From: Choanephora cucurbitarum
Taxonomy: Eukaryota; Mucoromycota; Mucoromycetes; Mucorales; Choanephoraceae
DNA: 64,000 nt
Assembly (NCBI GenBank): GCA_025331435.1
Contig: JAIWNI010000003.1
Span: forward strand, 372,001 to 436,000
Direction of reading: 5' to 3'
The notes beneath the pieces were generated by a model. The model saw only the letters and a list, made by a program, of their open reading frames with translations. It was not told the DNA's origin and ran no database searches. How positions within the stretch are numbered: the first letter of the stretch is position 1; every line of letters begins with the position of its first letter. Shown here one piece after another: positions 23,202 through 33,124 of the stretch. The position numbers were made by a program, and so were the translations under genes.

Positions 23202-23634
23202 AGTTAGTAACTAACAAAAAAGAAAAAGATTGGAAGAAGAAAGAGTAACTACTAACTAACTAAAGCTTGGTTTATGGTTTTTCTGAGATTCATTTAATGG
23301 AGCTGTTACATTGGAAATTGTTGCAGAGGGATATTGTACACATTTTGCTAACTTCAGTATGCGACTACAGAGCAAAGATAAATAGGATACCCACCAATCC
23401 TTTTCTGACCTCGTTTTTTTCAAGAGTTGATTCAATCACACTGTTAAATAGGAAAACATTCGAGTTTTCGTTGACTAAAGTAATAAAAGATACGAGCAAT
23501 CATCCATAGTGTATATTTCAAGTGAACAACCACAGGTACTCTTGACAGCTTCAAATGTGCAATATGTATTATTATTTATTAGTGCAATCTATTTCTGAAG
23601 ACGGTGTATAATAATCTAAATAAGACAAGAGAAC
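23202..23634. other. Spacer between EMC4 and a membrane protein gene
   Basis: About 430 bases holding the EMC4 promoter on the minus strand and the 3' region of the next minus-strand gene. An 80-codon open frame on the plus strand at 23267-23509 has no recognisable feature and was not called. TAACTACTAACTAAC at about 23248-23262 is a repeat-like word of unknown meaning. Confidence 0.45.
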
Positions 23635-24201
23635 TTAATAGAAACCTTGCTTGTAAGCAAGACCTACAATAGCTAAACCAAGGGAATAGAAAGTAATAGC
23701 ATACAGCAATCGAAGATATCTGTGTTCAAAGGCTGCCTCAGCTGCAAAGTAGACAAAGGCAAAGGCCACAAAGATCCATGCAAGAATCATGACAGCACGA
23801 GTAGAAGCACGAGCAAATGTATTGAGTGTCAAGACAGAAAGAAGCATAATCATCAAGTCACGAAGCATGTCATGGGCACGGTTAAGTCGATTGAAGACCT
23901 TGACTGACCAAGCAGGAGCAGGTAAAATAGCCTTTTCACCAGTGTTGGTAGCTACACCAGCTGTATTAGTGGCACCTGTTTCAGGGTCTGTTGTAGCCAT
24001 CGTGGGATCATGGCCAATTTGATGGGATTGTACATTAAGAGCATGAGTGGAAGCATCACCACCAAAGGCATTACGAACAAACCAGGTCAAACCCCAAAAG
24101 ACCCAAAGTGTCATAAAGGCAATCCAAGTTACACGAACATGCCAATCTGTCAAGAAAGCTTGAGTAGTCAAGATATTTTCAACCACACGAGGAGAATCCA
24201 T
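23635..24201 (-). CDS. Multi-span integral membrane protein of unknown function
   Basis: A single exon of 188 residues if the ATG at 24201 (MDSPRVVENIL) is used; the 19 codons upstream in frame are leader-like and I left them out. Four or five hydrophobic segments are visible: WIAFMTLWVFWGLTWFV near residue 30, then after a polar, Thr/Gly-rich loop LMIMLLSVLTLNTFA, AVMILAWIFVAFAFVYFAAE, and LLYAITFYSLGLAIVGLAY near the end. I do not recognise the family. The polar loop between the first and second spans contains the only low-complexity part, GATNTAGVATNTGEK. The C-terminus KQGFY is short and would face the cytosol or lumen depending on the true span count. Confidence 0.75.
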   Translation of the reverse strand: MDSPRVVENILTTQAFLTDWHVRVTWIAFMTLWVFWGLTWFVRNAFGGDASTHALNVQSHQIGHDPTMATTDPETGATNTAGVATNTGEKAILPAPAWSVKVFNRLNRAHDMLRDLMIMLLSVLTLNTFARASTRAVMILAWIFVAFAFVYFAAEAAFEHRYLRLLYAITFYSLGLAIVGLAYKQGFY

Positions 24202-24539
24202 GATGAAGAGATATACAAAAAAATAAAGAGAAAAAAAGCGAGAGATCGACCTTTTCAACCACTTGCCTTATTTTAAGTTTTATTAACAATAAATGATGAT
24301 GAAAATCTATCTAAGACCCCTCCCTTTATCCTCTATATTGAAACTCTCTCATTCTCTGGGTAAAAAAAAAAGAGGGATAGAGTATCTGAGACATATGAAA
24401 TGCATAAAATAACGTAATGAACAAGACGAGGTTGGATAGATTTCAAGTACGTAAAGAATCTAACACGATCCATGCACCTTTCTTTGAAGACACCTGATTT
24501 TGCTCTGAACAGAAAGTAGAGTGAATGCCTACATAGGGC
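24202..24539. other. Promoter and 3' region spacer
   Basis: About 340 bases between two minus-strand genes; it should hold the promoter of the membrane protein gene and the 3' end of HRQ1. Nothing else seen. Confidence 0.45.
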
Positions 24540-27500
24540 TTAGTTTAGACGATGATTACTCTCATTTATCTTACATGATGGACATCCTTTTTCACACGAA
24601 CATTGATCAATCTGCTCCATTCCCTTTTCTATCAACCTATCAAAAAAGTTATAGGCTTGTTGGGCCACTGTGCCATTGGAATGCGTTTCATAAATAGCGA
24701 TACGAAAGGGCCTTGCTCGTGCAGCATAAGGACTCTTGCATTCAGTACGTAAATCTCTTGCAGCCACTGCTAAATTCAACTTGGGCAGTAACGAGATCAA
24801 GCAATGGGCTATCATATCAATCGTCAAGCAACATATCTATCTTTTTCTACAGAACAGACTTACATGCTGAATGAATAGCAGCCATGGGGTCTATCTCTAA
24901 TTCCTTTAGCTTGCTCAAGACAGAACGAGGTACATCTGCCCATACGCCATTTGCTTCTAGCACAATAGGATCCATATAAGTCTCAAACGTATCCATAATT
25001 CGACCCCGCTTATCTAAACGATGATAGCCAAACACAACAGTGACCACTATGACATAGCTTTAAGTTTCCCAATGATCCATCTACCTGTCGCCTCTTACCT
25101 TTCACTTTGCCAAAAAACACGCGTTTATCCTGTGCTATTGGTTTAGATGATAGAGTAGAAAGGATATCCACATCAGTATGATCACGCTGCCGAGTGGTCC
25201 AGTCAACTCGGACAAGATGTACACGGGCATACTTTTTATCCAGATTACACTCTTCCACAAGAAATGTCTTGCCCTGATGAATAAAGATAGCGCCCTCATA
25301 CAATTCAAATCCCACGCGATCAATCTGAACTTGTTCTAGAATGCTTCTTTGGGAACCTGTGACATCAACCACAACAAAGGCGTCTTCTTCATTTGTCATA
25401 TTACGAATAGATACATACTGTGAAGGATAAGGTCGATACTTGGGATCTGGGCGATAGAGCTATAGAAGGAAATTAGTTTTATAGATTGACATGATCTTTG
25501 GCTCTACTCACTTGGTTTCCAATCGAGGTCAACAGAGAATGACATAAATCAGGCAAGAGTGGTCCAAAATAGGTTTGATCTTGTACTGAATCGATAGGTG
25601 ACTCCTCTGCTGCGCATTGAAGATGATTAGCAAGGATCATATCATTTTCTAAATCCAAGCCTAATGTATCGGGTCTTTTTGTCAATAAATCTTTAGGGTG
25701 ATTCTATAGAAGAGGGTTTCAAAAAAAAAGAACAAGGATCTTCATGATGACGACATCTTACTGCATAATATTGATCTAATGGATTATTATCACAAATGAC
25801 AATGGATAAGGAATCTGCATTTCTTCTACCAGATCGACCTGATTGTTGCCACTATACAAGATATCAATGAAAGCCCAAACTCAGTTGATTTTCCTTACAA
25901 GTGCAGAAATAGACCAAGGCACACCAACCATCAAGACTGCGTCTAGATGAGATAGAACATAAGTAAAGAAGTGATATAGAAATCATAAAGCCTTACCTAA
26001 GGAACCAATATCGATACCCAATTCCAATGCATTCGTTGCAATAATCCCCACTAGTTGGCCATTAAACATTTGTTGTTCAATAGTACGTCTTTGATCTGCT
26101 GTATATCCACCACGATAACTAGCTATTTTATCAACCAGATCCTTTCGTTGTTTCTGAATAAGGCTGTCTCTCACTTGCTTCATTAATAATTCGCATGATT
26201 TGCGTATCTTACAAAAGGCAATGGTCCGTATGTTGTTCTCAATCAGGTATTCAAACAGATGAGCACCTTCTACTATGGCACTTTTGCGTCCTGAATTAGG
26301 ATCAGAAGGTATCTGAAGTGGTGGATTCCAGACAATGAACTCTTTTTGACCATGAGGAGCACCATCTTGATCCACAACAGCTACTTCATCTACACCCAAC
26401 AGTGATTTCATATGCTATCCACAATTGTTGTCAATATATGCATGAAAGAAAATAGGATTGTCATTTACTTTATCAGGTTCATGAATAGTGGCACTACAAG
26501 AAATGAATTGAATGTGATGATTGCCTAATTGAGAACAAAGCCTTCTTAAACGACGCATAATCCAGGCAACATGAGTACCAAATAAACCATGATAGACATG
26601 CAACTCTAAGCTATACATATTAGCCAATATATACAGATATGATTCTCTACTCTACCATCAATGACAACATATCTCAAATGAAACAAAAAATCGCGCCATA
26701 AGGTATTATTTGGCAAAATAGCATGATGAAGCATATCAGGGTTTGTCAGGATAACACGGGCATGCTTTCGAATATCAAATCGTTGATCACTGGGTGTATC
26801 ACCATCAAAGGTGGCTATCATATTTGGTTTTAGCTGAGGTATATGTTGAATGATGTTGAGAAAGGCACGCTTCTGATCTTGTGCCAGTGCCTTTGTGGGG
26901 AAGAGATAGATGGCCCTTGTAGCCACATCACTCAAGAGTTGTTCTATAACGGGTATTTGATAGATCAGAGACTTGCCACTGGCTGTAGAGGTAGAGACAA
27001 TTAGATCTTTCCCATTCATGATGTGTTGAATCGCCTGTGATTGATGTTGATAGAGTTGCTGAATATCAAGTGCTGAGCGTATCTGATCTGATAGGCAGAG
27101 TGAATCTTGAGGATCGTACATAGCTTCCCTTTTAGGAAATGTTGTTGTGTCCTTGAGTTGATTGTCATAAAAGTGACACAGAGGGAGAGACTGAACGATA
27201 GCTTGAATTGATTTGGGTGTATCTATCTGTTCAAACAGTGCATCGTCCAGATCATCAAAATAGTCAAAGACAGGCCTGTTTCTGTCTATCTGCAGTTTCA
27301 AGTGGTGTTTGACATCTACATGCTATTATGTATATCTAAGTTATCTCTAGAAATAAGCAACTAAGGTATGCTATCTCACCTCATTCTGACAATGGCGCAT
27401 AAATTGAGTGAGTGATTGAGTAAACAGTTTATTCTGTTGTTCAATCAGTTTCTGAACAGCATTTGATTTGACTTTAGTGGTAGAATGAAAACTAGTGTTG

Positions 27501-27805
27501 TTTGTCTTTGGAAACAGTTTCTTGCCAAATTCCACTTCAATCAGTTGATCTGACAACATATTGAGCTTAACAAATTCAGGCATAATGACATTGATGCCCA
27601 CTAAATCATCTAATGTTAAACTGGGTATACTCTTTTGAATATGTTCTAATGTCATTGAGGTTTCTAAATGGGCATGACAGAAGGCACAAAAGAGGTTGAG
27701 TTGTTGAAACATATGAAATAAATGGGCAAGTGGTTCAGGCAATTCATTTCTATTCTTTTTTGCTGTAATATCATCATTATCATTAGTGGCTCGTCTTTTG
27801 GGCAT
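24540..27805 (-). CDS. HRQ1: ATP-dependent 3'-5' DNA helicase Hrq1 (RecQ4-like, DUF1998)
   Basis: Ten exons on the minus strand: 27805-27380, 27322-26656, 26605-26469, 26414-25997, 25942-25899, 25851-25762, 25703-25512, 25459-25099, 25046-24864, 24808-24540; 928 residues. N-terminal part: [20 protein letters not shown] as in Hrq1 and archaeal relatives. Helicase core: QHQSQAI (Q-like), Walker [28 protein letters not shown], the Walker B DELH box formed across intron 2, [17 protein letters not shown] and the arginine-finger motif QQSGRSGRR. The C-terminus has a four-cysteine cluster, [10 protein letters not shown], typical of DUF1998. Hrq1 works in repair of DNA crosslinks and genome stability. 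Intron 1 of the pair around DELH needed the acceptor at 26606 to restore Glu. Divergent from the bHLH gene. Confidence 0.92.
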
Positions 27806-28224
27806 AATCCGCAGACAAACTAAAGAGAAAGAAAGAATAAAAATATATATTAAGCCTAACTAGGTTAAGAATATAGCGCCAATGAGCGCACTGTCAAAGT
27901 TTAAATTTCCAGGTCAGATTTTTAAACACTCTTTTCAATCTACAGACAACCTATATATATATATATATACTCCACTAGATAGTTTCTATAGTTCTCTTGA
28001 GTCAAAAGGTGTATTGACTAACTAACTGTTCAGATTAGACACAATAGATCAACCTGAATCAAATTCGACCAATCAAAGTGTCAGCCATAATGGATTTACA
28101 TTTGATTCTCAATTTTCCTTTTTGTCTTGTATCTTGGACCAATCAGATTAAAAAGCGAGATCACTTTTATTTACTTTCTCTCTCTTTTCTTTTTCTATCT
28201 TTTTCTCTTTATCTCGCTCTTAGC
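27806..28224. promoter_or_regulatory. Divergent promoter region, HRQ1 and bHLH factor
   Basis: A 419-base region between two start codons. It contains an alternating TA run at about 27952-27969, two copies of CCAATCA (28069 and 28139) nearer to the bHLH gene, and a pyrimidine tract at about 28170-28220 that leads into the bHLH ATG. CCAAT boxes are bound by the Hap2/3/5 (NF-Y) complex in fungi; binding here is inference. Confidence 0.5.
28069..28145 (+). promoter_or_regulatory. Pair of CCAATCA boxes, 70 bases apart
   Basis: GACCAATCA begins at 28067 and again at 28137 in the same orientation. Both lie upstream of the bHLH start at 28225, the usual distance for CCAAT boxes. Confidence 0.45.
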
Positions 28225-29745
28225 ATGGACTTTAGTTCATTTGAATTACAGCCAAATACTAGCCCTTTTAAACAGGACTTTACACCTCATCCTCATGACA
28301 GTGAATCAGCCCAACCTTCAGACGATACAGAGTTTTTTCATTTTATGAATAACTATGAAACACCCAGTACCAGTTCTTCTTTTACTATGCCCCAATTAAG
28401 CCCTGAAGATAACACAAGCCATCCTGAATTCAACATGTCTCCACTCCAGATAGCTTCACAGCCTATCACACTCTATAATACACCCAGTCATCCATCTATC
28501 TTAGAAGATGAAGATGTAAGCTATCTTAAGTATGAGTTAACTAGTCTCTTATGTCTATTATAAAAAAAAAAGGAATTCTTTACACCTCTAGTTTCACCTG
28601 CTATGGCACCTACCTATAATACCTCTTATGCTTCACTCAATAATTCATTTTCACCCTTGACTTCACCTGCTCTCAATCCAACTTCTTATACATTGTCAGA
28701 TCAAACTACTTTACAGCAGAAATTAGCATTTATCGAAAGACAGCAACAACAACTCCGTACAATGCATCATCAGCTTCATTCTACCAAGGCTTCACCTGTC
28801 TTGACTAGCACAAAAAAGACTTTGCAGCCCAAGATTGCTTCCAACAGTCCTCATATCAGTCCTAGACCATGTACGACAGATACAACAATCATTGCACCTG
28901 CTACACCTTCTCTTCTTATGAAATTAGGCAGTGGATTAAACAGCAGTCATTCATCCACCAGTACACCTGTGCCTAATAACAGCAGTCCATCCGTAGTAGA
29001 CCATATGCCTACTTTACCTGCTGCCATCTTACCACCTGAAATCAACAAGATCAAAAAGAAAGAACCAAAGAGAAGACGCATTTCCTCTCATTATTCACCT
29101 GCACTCTCACCCAGCCTTGATTCCCCTCTTGTTCGCCCCATTCAATCCCCTCGAGCCCTTAAGCCATTCATCTCACCTTCCCTTAAGCCAGATGGGAAAC
29201 GACTGTCGATGATTGAAGAAGAAACAGCGCGTGCCCTACTGACATCTAAATCCAACTATGAAAATCTAAAGGAAGGAAAGGCAAAGAGTTTAGGTATTGA
29301 TTTCTCTACTACCATTCAATCAGGCATTGAGAACCGTCGATCGGCTCATAAGGCAGCAGAGCAAAAGAGACGCGATACTCTCAAACAGAGCTTTGATTCT
29401 TTACGTGCTGAAATCATGGATGCATTGATCAGTGAAGAGAATGATCCAGAAGATAGGCAGACAAAAGAAAAAGATGTGAAGCAGATGAGTAAGGTGGTTC
29501 TGTTACAGCATTCGTATGAGTATATCCTTCGACTGAAAAATGAAAATAAGCGGAAAGAAGAGAAGCAGAACAAGATGCGATCAGAACTCATGGCCCTCAG
29601 AAGGCAGCTGGGATTGCCTGAGGTGACTGAAGAGGAAAAGGAAGCTGAGGAACGGGAAAGGAAAGAAGAGTTTGATAGAAGAGAAGCAAGTCGAAAACGC
29701 TTGCAGAAGATGGCTGATCATAATGATTTATTTACTGAAAAATAA
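28225..29745 (+). CDS. Basic helix-loop-helix transcription factor
   Basis: Two exons, 28225-28515 and 28573-29745, give 487 residues. The N-terminal two thirds are low-complexity, rich in Ser, Thr, Pro and Gln, a likely activation region, with many SP and TSP sites. The basic region starts near residue 352 with RRSAHKAAEQKRRDTLKQSF; its His-Glu-Arg pattern is that of E-box (CACGTG-type) binders. Helix 1 is followed by a long acidic loop (EENDPEDRQTKEKD) and helix 2 with KVVLLQHSYEYILRLK, then a charged coiled coil of about 90 residues that may extend the dimer as a zipper. It resembles fungal Mlx/Ino4-like factors, but I cannot assign a one-to-one orthologue. Its stop codon is 11 bases from that of the convergent TMX-like gene, and the first AATAAA (29794-29799) lies inside that neighbour. 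Confidence 0.85.
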
Positions 29746-29756
29746 ACTGACATCTT

Positions 29757-30473
29757 TTAATCAGCCTTTGACTTTTCTTCTCTTTTTGTGAGCAATAAAG
29801 GTAAACTAAGGGCAAAGATCAAGAAGCCAGTGAGAATGCCAATCAGTTTCCATGGTGAATGACTAGAGAACGATTTCACAAATTTGCCTGCCAATCCAAT
29901 CAATTGACCCCTATATTCAAGGTTAAATACAGTCTGTAGATTTCTAAAGGGAGGGGAACTTACAGTAAGCTAAAAGGCTGAATGAAGCCTGAACTAGGCT
30001 CTACCTGTTTCCATTCTTCAAGTGTCACAAAACTGATGATATCATTTTCATGTCGAATAGAAGGAATACGACGCACTAACATGAAGTTAGAAAATCTATA
30101 TTCAGTCTTATTGAGTTTACCTTGATGATCCTTGATATGAACAACAGTAGGTAGTCGAGAAATAAGGAAGCGAGCAGCCAAAGCAGGACTTGTCTCTACA
30201 TTCACAAGGCCTACCTTGACATGTTTATGTGAACTAAGACGCAAAAGACGCTCTGCTGCTTCAATACGGGGAGCAGCCTTTTTACAGTAAGAACACCAAT
30301 CTGCATAACTAAAGACAGTTCAATATAAGCTTTTATTTGTCTATCTACACTTACAAGTCAACAATCCACTCATCTTCTTTTGTCACGAGATCTGAAAAGT
30401 TGTCATCTGTCAATTGAATCAATGTTGCTTGAACTGTGATTAACACAGTCAATAAAACCCAAAAGTACTTCAT
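29757..30473 (-). CDS. TMX-like membrane-anchored thioredoxin-domain protein
   Basis: Four exons on the minus strand: 30473-30355, 30308-30121, 30075-29964, 29910-29757; 190 residues. The N-terminus MKYFWVLLTVLITVQA is a cleavable-type signal peptide. A thioredoxin fold follows with the active site WCSYC (Cys45, Cys48) assembled across intron 1, and the cis-proline element RLPTVVHI. The C-terminal part has a membrane span, LIGILTGFLIFALSLPLLL, and a short charged tail. This is the layout of ER thioredoxin-related transmembrane proteins, which shuffle disulfides of membrane clients. Intron 2 is only 45 bases (30076-30120), with a CTAAC branch-type word, and has no stop in frame, so it can be overlooked; removing it joins HQ to VRRIP, the better thioredoxin match. 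Start codons of this gene and the ASNSD1-like gene are 43 bases apart. Confidence 0.85.
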
Positions 30474-30516
30474 TTTCTTTAAAAAAAGAAAGAAAGAAAA
30501 ACAATTTTATTTCTTT
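30474..30516. promoter_or_regulatory. Minimal divergent promoter, TMX-like and ASNSD1-like genes
   Basis: Only 43 bases separate the two start codons, made of a purine-rich A/G tract and a T-rich tract. Both transcripts must begin within this gap or inside each other's gene. Confidence 0.5.
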
Positions 30517-32463
30517 ATGTGTGGGATTTTATTCTCTCTTGGAAGTCAAGATCAAGAAGAATGGCAATTACTTTGTCAACTAAATACCTTAAGAGGCAAG
30601 TCATTTCAAACTCTACAGAAACAATCCATCTTACTTGATCATTAGGTCCTGATGCTCAACAACTCATTCAACTTCAAACTGGACATCATCACCTTCAGTT
30701 CTATTCTACTGTGCTTCATTTAAGAGGACCTGATGTTGTTCCTCAACCACTCTGTCGATCTAACAATGTTCTATGTTGGAATGGTGAAATATTTGATGGT
30801 TTACCTGTAAGACACATCCTTTATTTAGACTATCGTATTGACATGAAGTAAAGGTACCAGTAGGTCAAAACGATACTGCCATCTTGATGGATCAACTGGA
30901 ATCAGCCGAGACAGAAGATGCCATCTTGAAGACAATGGAACAGATCGAAGGTCCCTTTGCCTTTGTTTATTATAGAGCATCCAGTCAAACTATTTATTTC
31001 GGTAGAGACTGTCTTGGACGTCGATCCCTTTTATGGCACCCTCAGCAGCCCTTTATGTTGAGTTCAGTAGGAAGACAACAGGATGGGGGTGCATGGGAAG
31101 AAGTACCTGCAAAGGGAATCTATGCTATCTACTTGGATCAATACAAGACAAGTCAAGGTATTCAATTGTTTCCTTGGACAGTAGATCCACAGCCTAATGC
31201 ACTTGTAAAGTAGAGCTATACACCTGTCTAAAGTGAGATAGACTGACTTTTTGATGTATTTAGAAATTGCCTTTTCCTCCACTAAATCAAGACTTACCTC
31301 AATCTCTTGTACCTGTTCAAGATCCTGATACAATGCCTGAGATTGATCCAGAGATGCAACAGGCCATTGATCAATTCACAACTGTGCTTGCTGAATCAGT
31401 GCAACAACGTGTGGCTGATATACCTCATCTTGAGTAAATTAGATCTCTAGTTGTATCTACTCTACTTACCTTCTTCTTCTTTTTTCTGTCTTATAGTCAA
31501 CAACTAGACAAAGCCCGTGTTGCCATCTTATTCTCAGGTGGATTAGATTGTATCTCTCTAGCTGCCTTGGCTCATCGTTATCTACCTCTATCTGAATCTA
31601 TCGATCTGCTAAATGTAGCCTTCGAGAATCCACGTAGTCAACAAGCCAAGGGGAAACAAAAGAAGGAGAATGATACAATGTATGACACACCTGATCGATT
31701 GACTGGCAAAAAGGGTGTAGAGGAATTAAGGCGTATAGCTCCTGAACGAACATGGCATTTTGTAGAGATCAATGTACCCTATCATGAAGCCATGGAATAT
31801 CGTCAGCGTATCATCGATCGTATGTTTCCTTTGGATACCGTGATGGATTTGGTAAGTGAAGCAAAGGCTGAAAGAAGGAGGATATTGATGAGTATCTAGA
31901 GTATTGCTATGGCCTTTTGGTTTGCTTCAAGAGGCAAAGGCGTTGTGATAGAGCAAGATCAAGTACGAGACTATGAAAGTCATGCCCGAGTGTTGATTTC
32001 AGGCTTAGGTGCAGATGAGCAATTGGGTGGTTATTCAAGACATCGTGAAGCCTTTCGTCATGGTAGTTGGGAGCGTTTAATTAGAGAGGTAAAGAAGTTC
32101 TTGGAATGAGATGATGGTAATTAAATTCTTTGGCTTTAGACTCAATTAGATGTAGATCGTATCTCTACACGTAATTTAGGTAGAGATGATCGTATCATGT
32201 CAGATCATGGTAAAGAAGTCCGTTTCCCCTTTCTTAGCACCAAAGTTGTCGATTGGCTCTGTAGACAGCCTATTCAACTCAAGATGGATTTGAGATACAA
32301 TCGGGGTATCGGTGAAAAGCTTTTATTGAGACAGGTTGCTCATCAACAGCTGGGTCTGGTTGAATCCAGTCGAAACTGGAAACGAGCTATTCAATTTGGT
32401 GCCAAGACAGCCAAAATGACAGGCGAGGCCCGATCTGAAAAGGGACAACATAAGCTTTTATAA
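30517..32463 (+). CDS. Asparagine synthetase domain-containing protein (ASNSD1-like)
   Basis: Seven exons: 30517-30595, 30646-30806, 30854-31204, 31264-31433, 31497-31851, 31900-32088, 32140-32463; 542 residues. It begins MCGILFS, so Cys2 is available as the class II glutamine amidotransferase nucleophile after Met removal; [20 protein letters not shown] and [12 protein letters not shown] are further amidotransferase blocks. The second half is an asparagine-synthase-like ATP pyrophosphatase with [32 protein letters not shown] and VRFPFLS. These match ASNSD1 and its yeast relative better than true asparagine synthetase; the family's substrate is not settled. Intron 1 (30596-30645) needs a GC donor in AGAG|GCAAGT; only this restores LRGPD. 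The last six bases overlap the end of the convergent Nudix gene. Confidence 0.9.
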
Positions 32464-32994
32464 CAAAGATTGAATTGCCTGGCGATAATCAGGATGTACA
32501 AGATCATTGAGTTCTTGACGTGTAAGCCATGCAAAATCAACAATTTCTTTTCCATCGGGTTGACATTGACCTGATATCCAATCAGCTCGATAAAATGATA
32601 CCTTTTAAAAAGAAGATTGAATAAAAAAATAGAGGTAGATCAAGACTTCTGTTACCTTGGCACCAGTGTACTTTTTACTACGTTTGAAATGAGCAGGAAA
32701 TGGGTATTGATAGATACCAGCTTCATGCACTGTGTCTATCAAATTCACTTGAAGGTCAGAACCACATTCTTCCCTTAATTCCCTTAAGGCTGCTTCAGGG
32801 CCTGTCTCTCCTGGGTCCTGTCCACCTTGAGGGAACTGCCAAGCATGATCCACACGCGGCTTTTTGACAACAAGATAGAGAAGTTCAGTAGGTTTGCGAT
32901 AGATATCTTTTAGGTTAGTGTCTTGATGAGCTATTTCTTTTAATGGCAATCGTCTTAACACGATGCCAGAAACAGCACGGTAAGTTCCGTTCAT
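32458..32994 (-). CDS. Nudix hydrolase
   Basis: Two exons on the minus strand, 32994-32656 and 32601-32458, encode 160 residues. The Nudix box is complete: GGQDPGETGPEAALRELREE then CG, fitting G-x5-E-x7-R-E-U-x-E-E-x-G, with the metal-binding glutamates present. Around it are the beta strands YRAVSGIVLRR and LLYLVVKKP, and the WQFPQGG lead-in seen in diphosphatases and RNA-pyrophosphohydrolase-like members. The C-terminus has EIVDFAWLTRQEL. Substrate cannot be told from sequence; a link to the mitochondrial ribosomal protein L46 family, which keeps a Nudix fold, was considered but the intact catalytic box speaks for an active enzyme. Its stop codon lies inside the last codons of the ASNSD1-like gene. 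Divergent from TRM44, 130 bases between start codons. Confidence 0.88.
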
Positions 32995-33124
32995 TGATGA
33001 AGACTATCCTTTTTTTTTAAAAAAAAAGAGAGAAAGAAACAAGATGGATACACATGCAATAGTCACATAAGACAACTGATCTCTTTTAAACTTTTTTTTT
33101 TCTTTCCTTCTTTTTTCTTTCACC

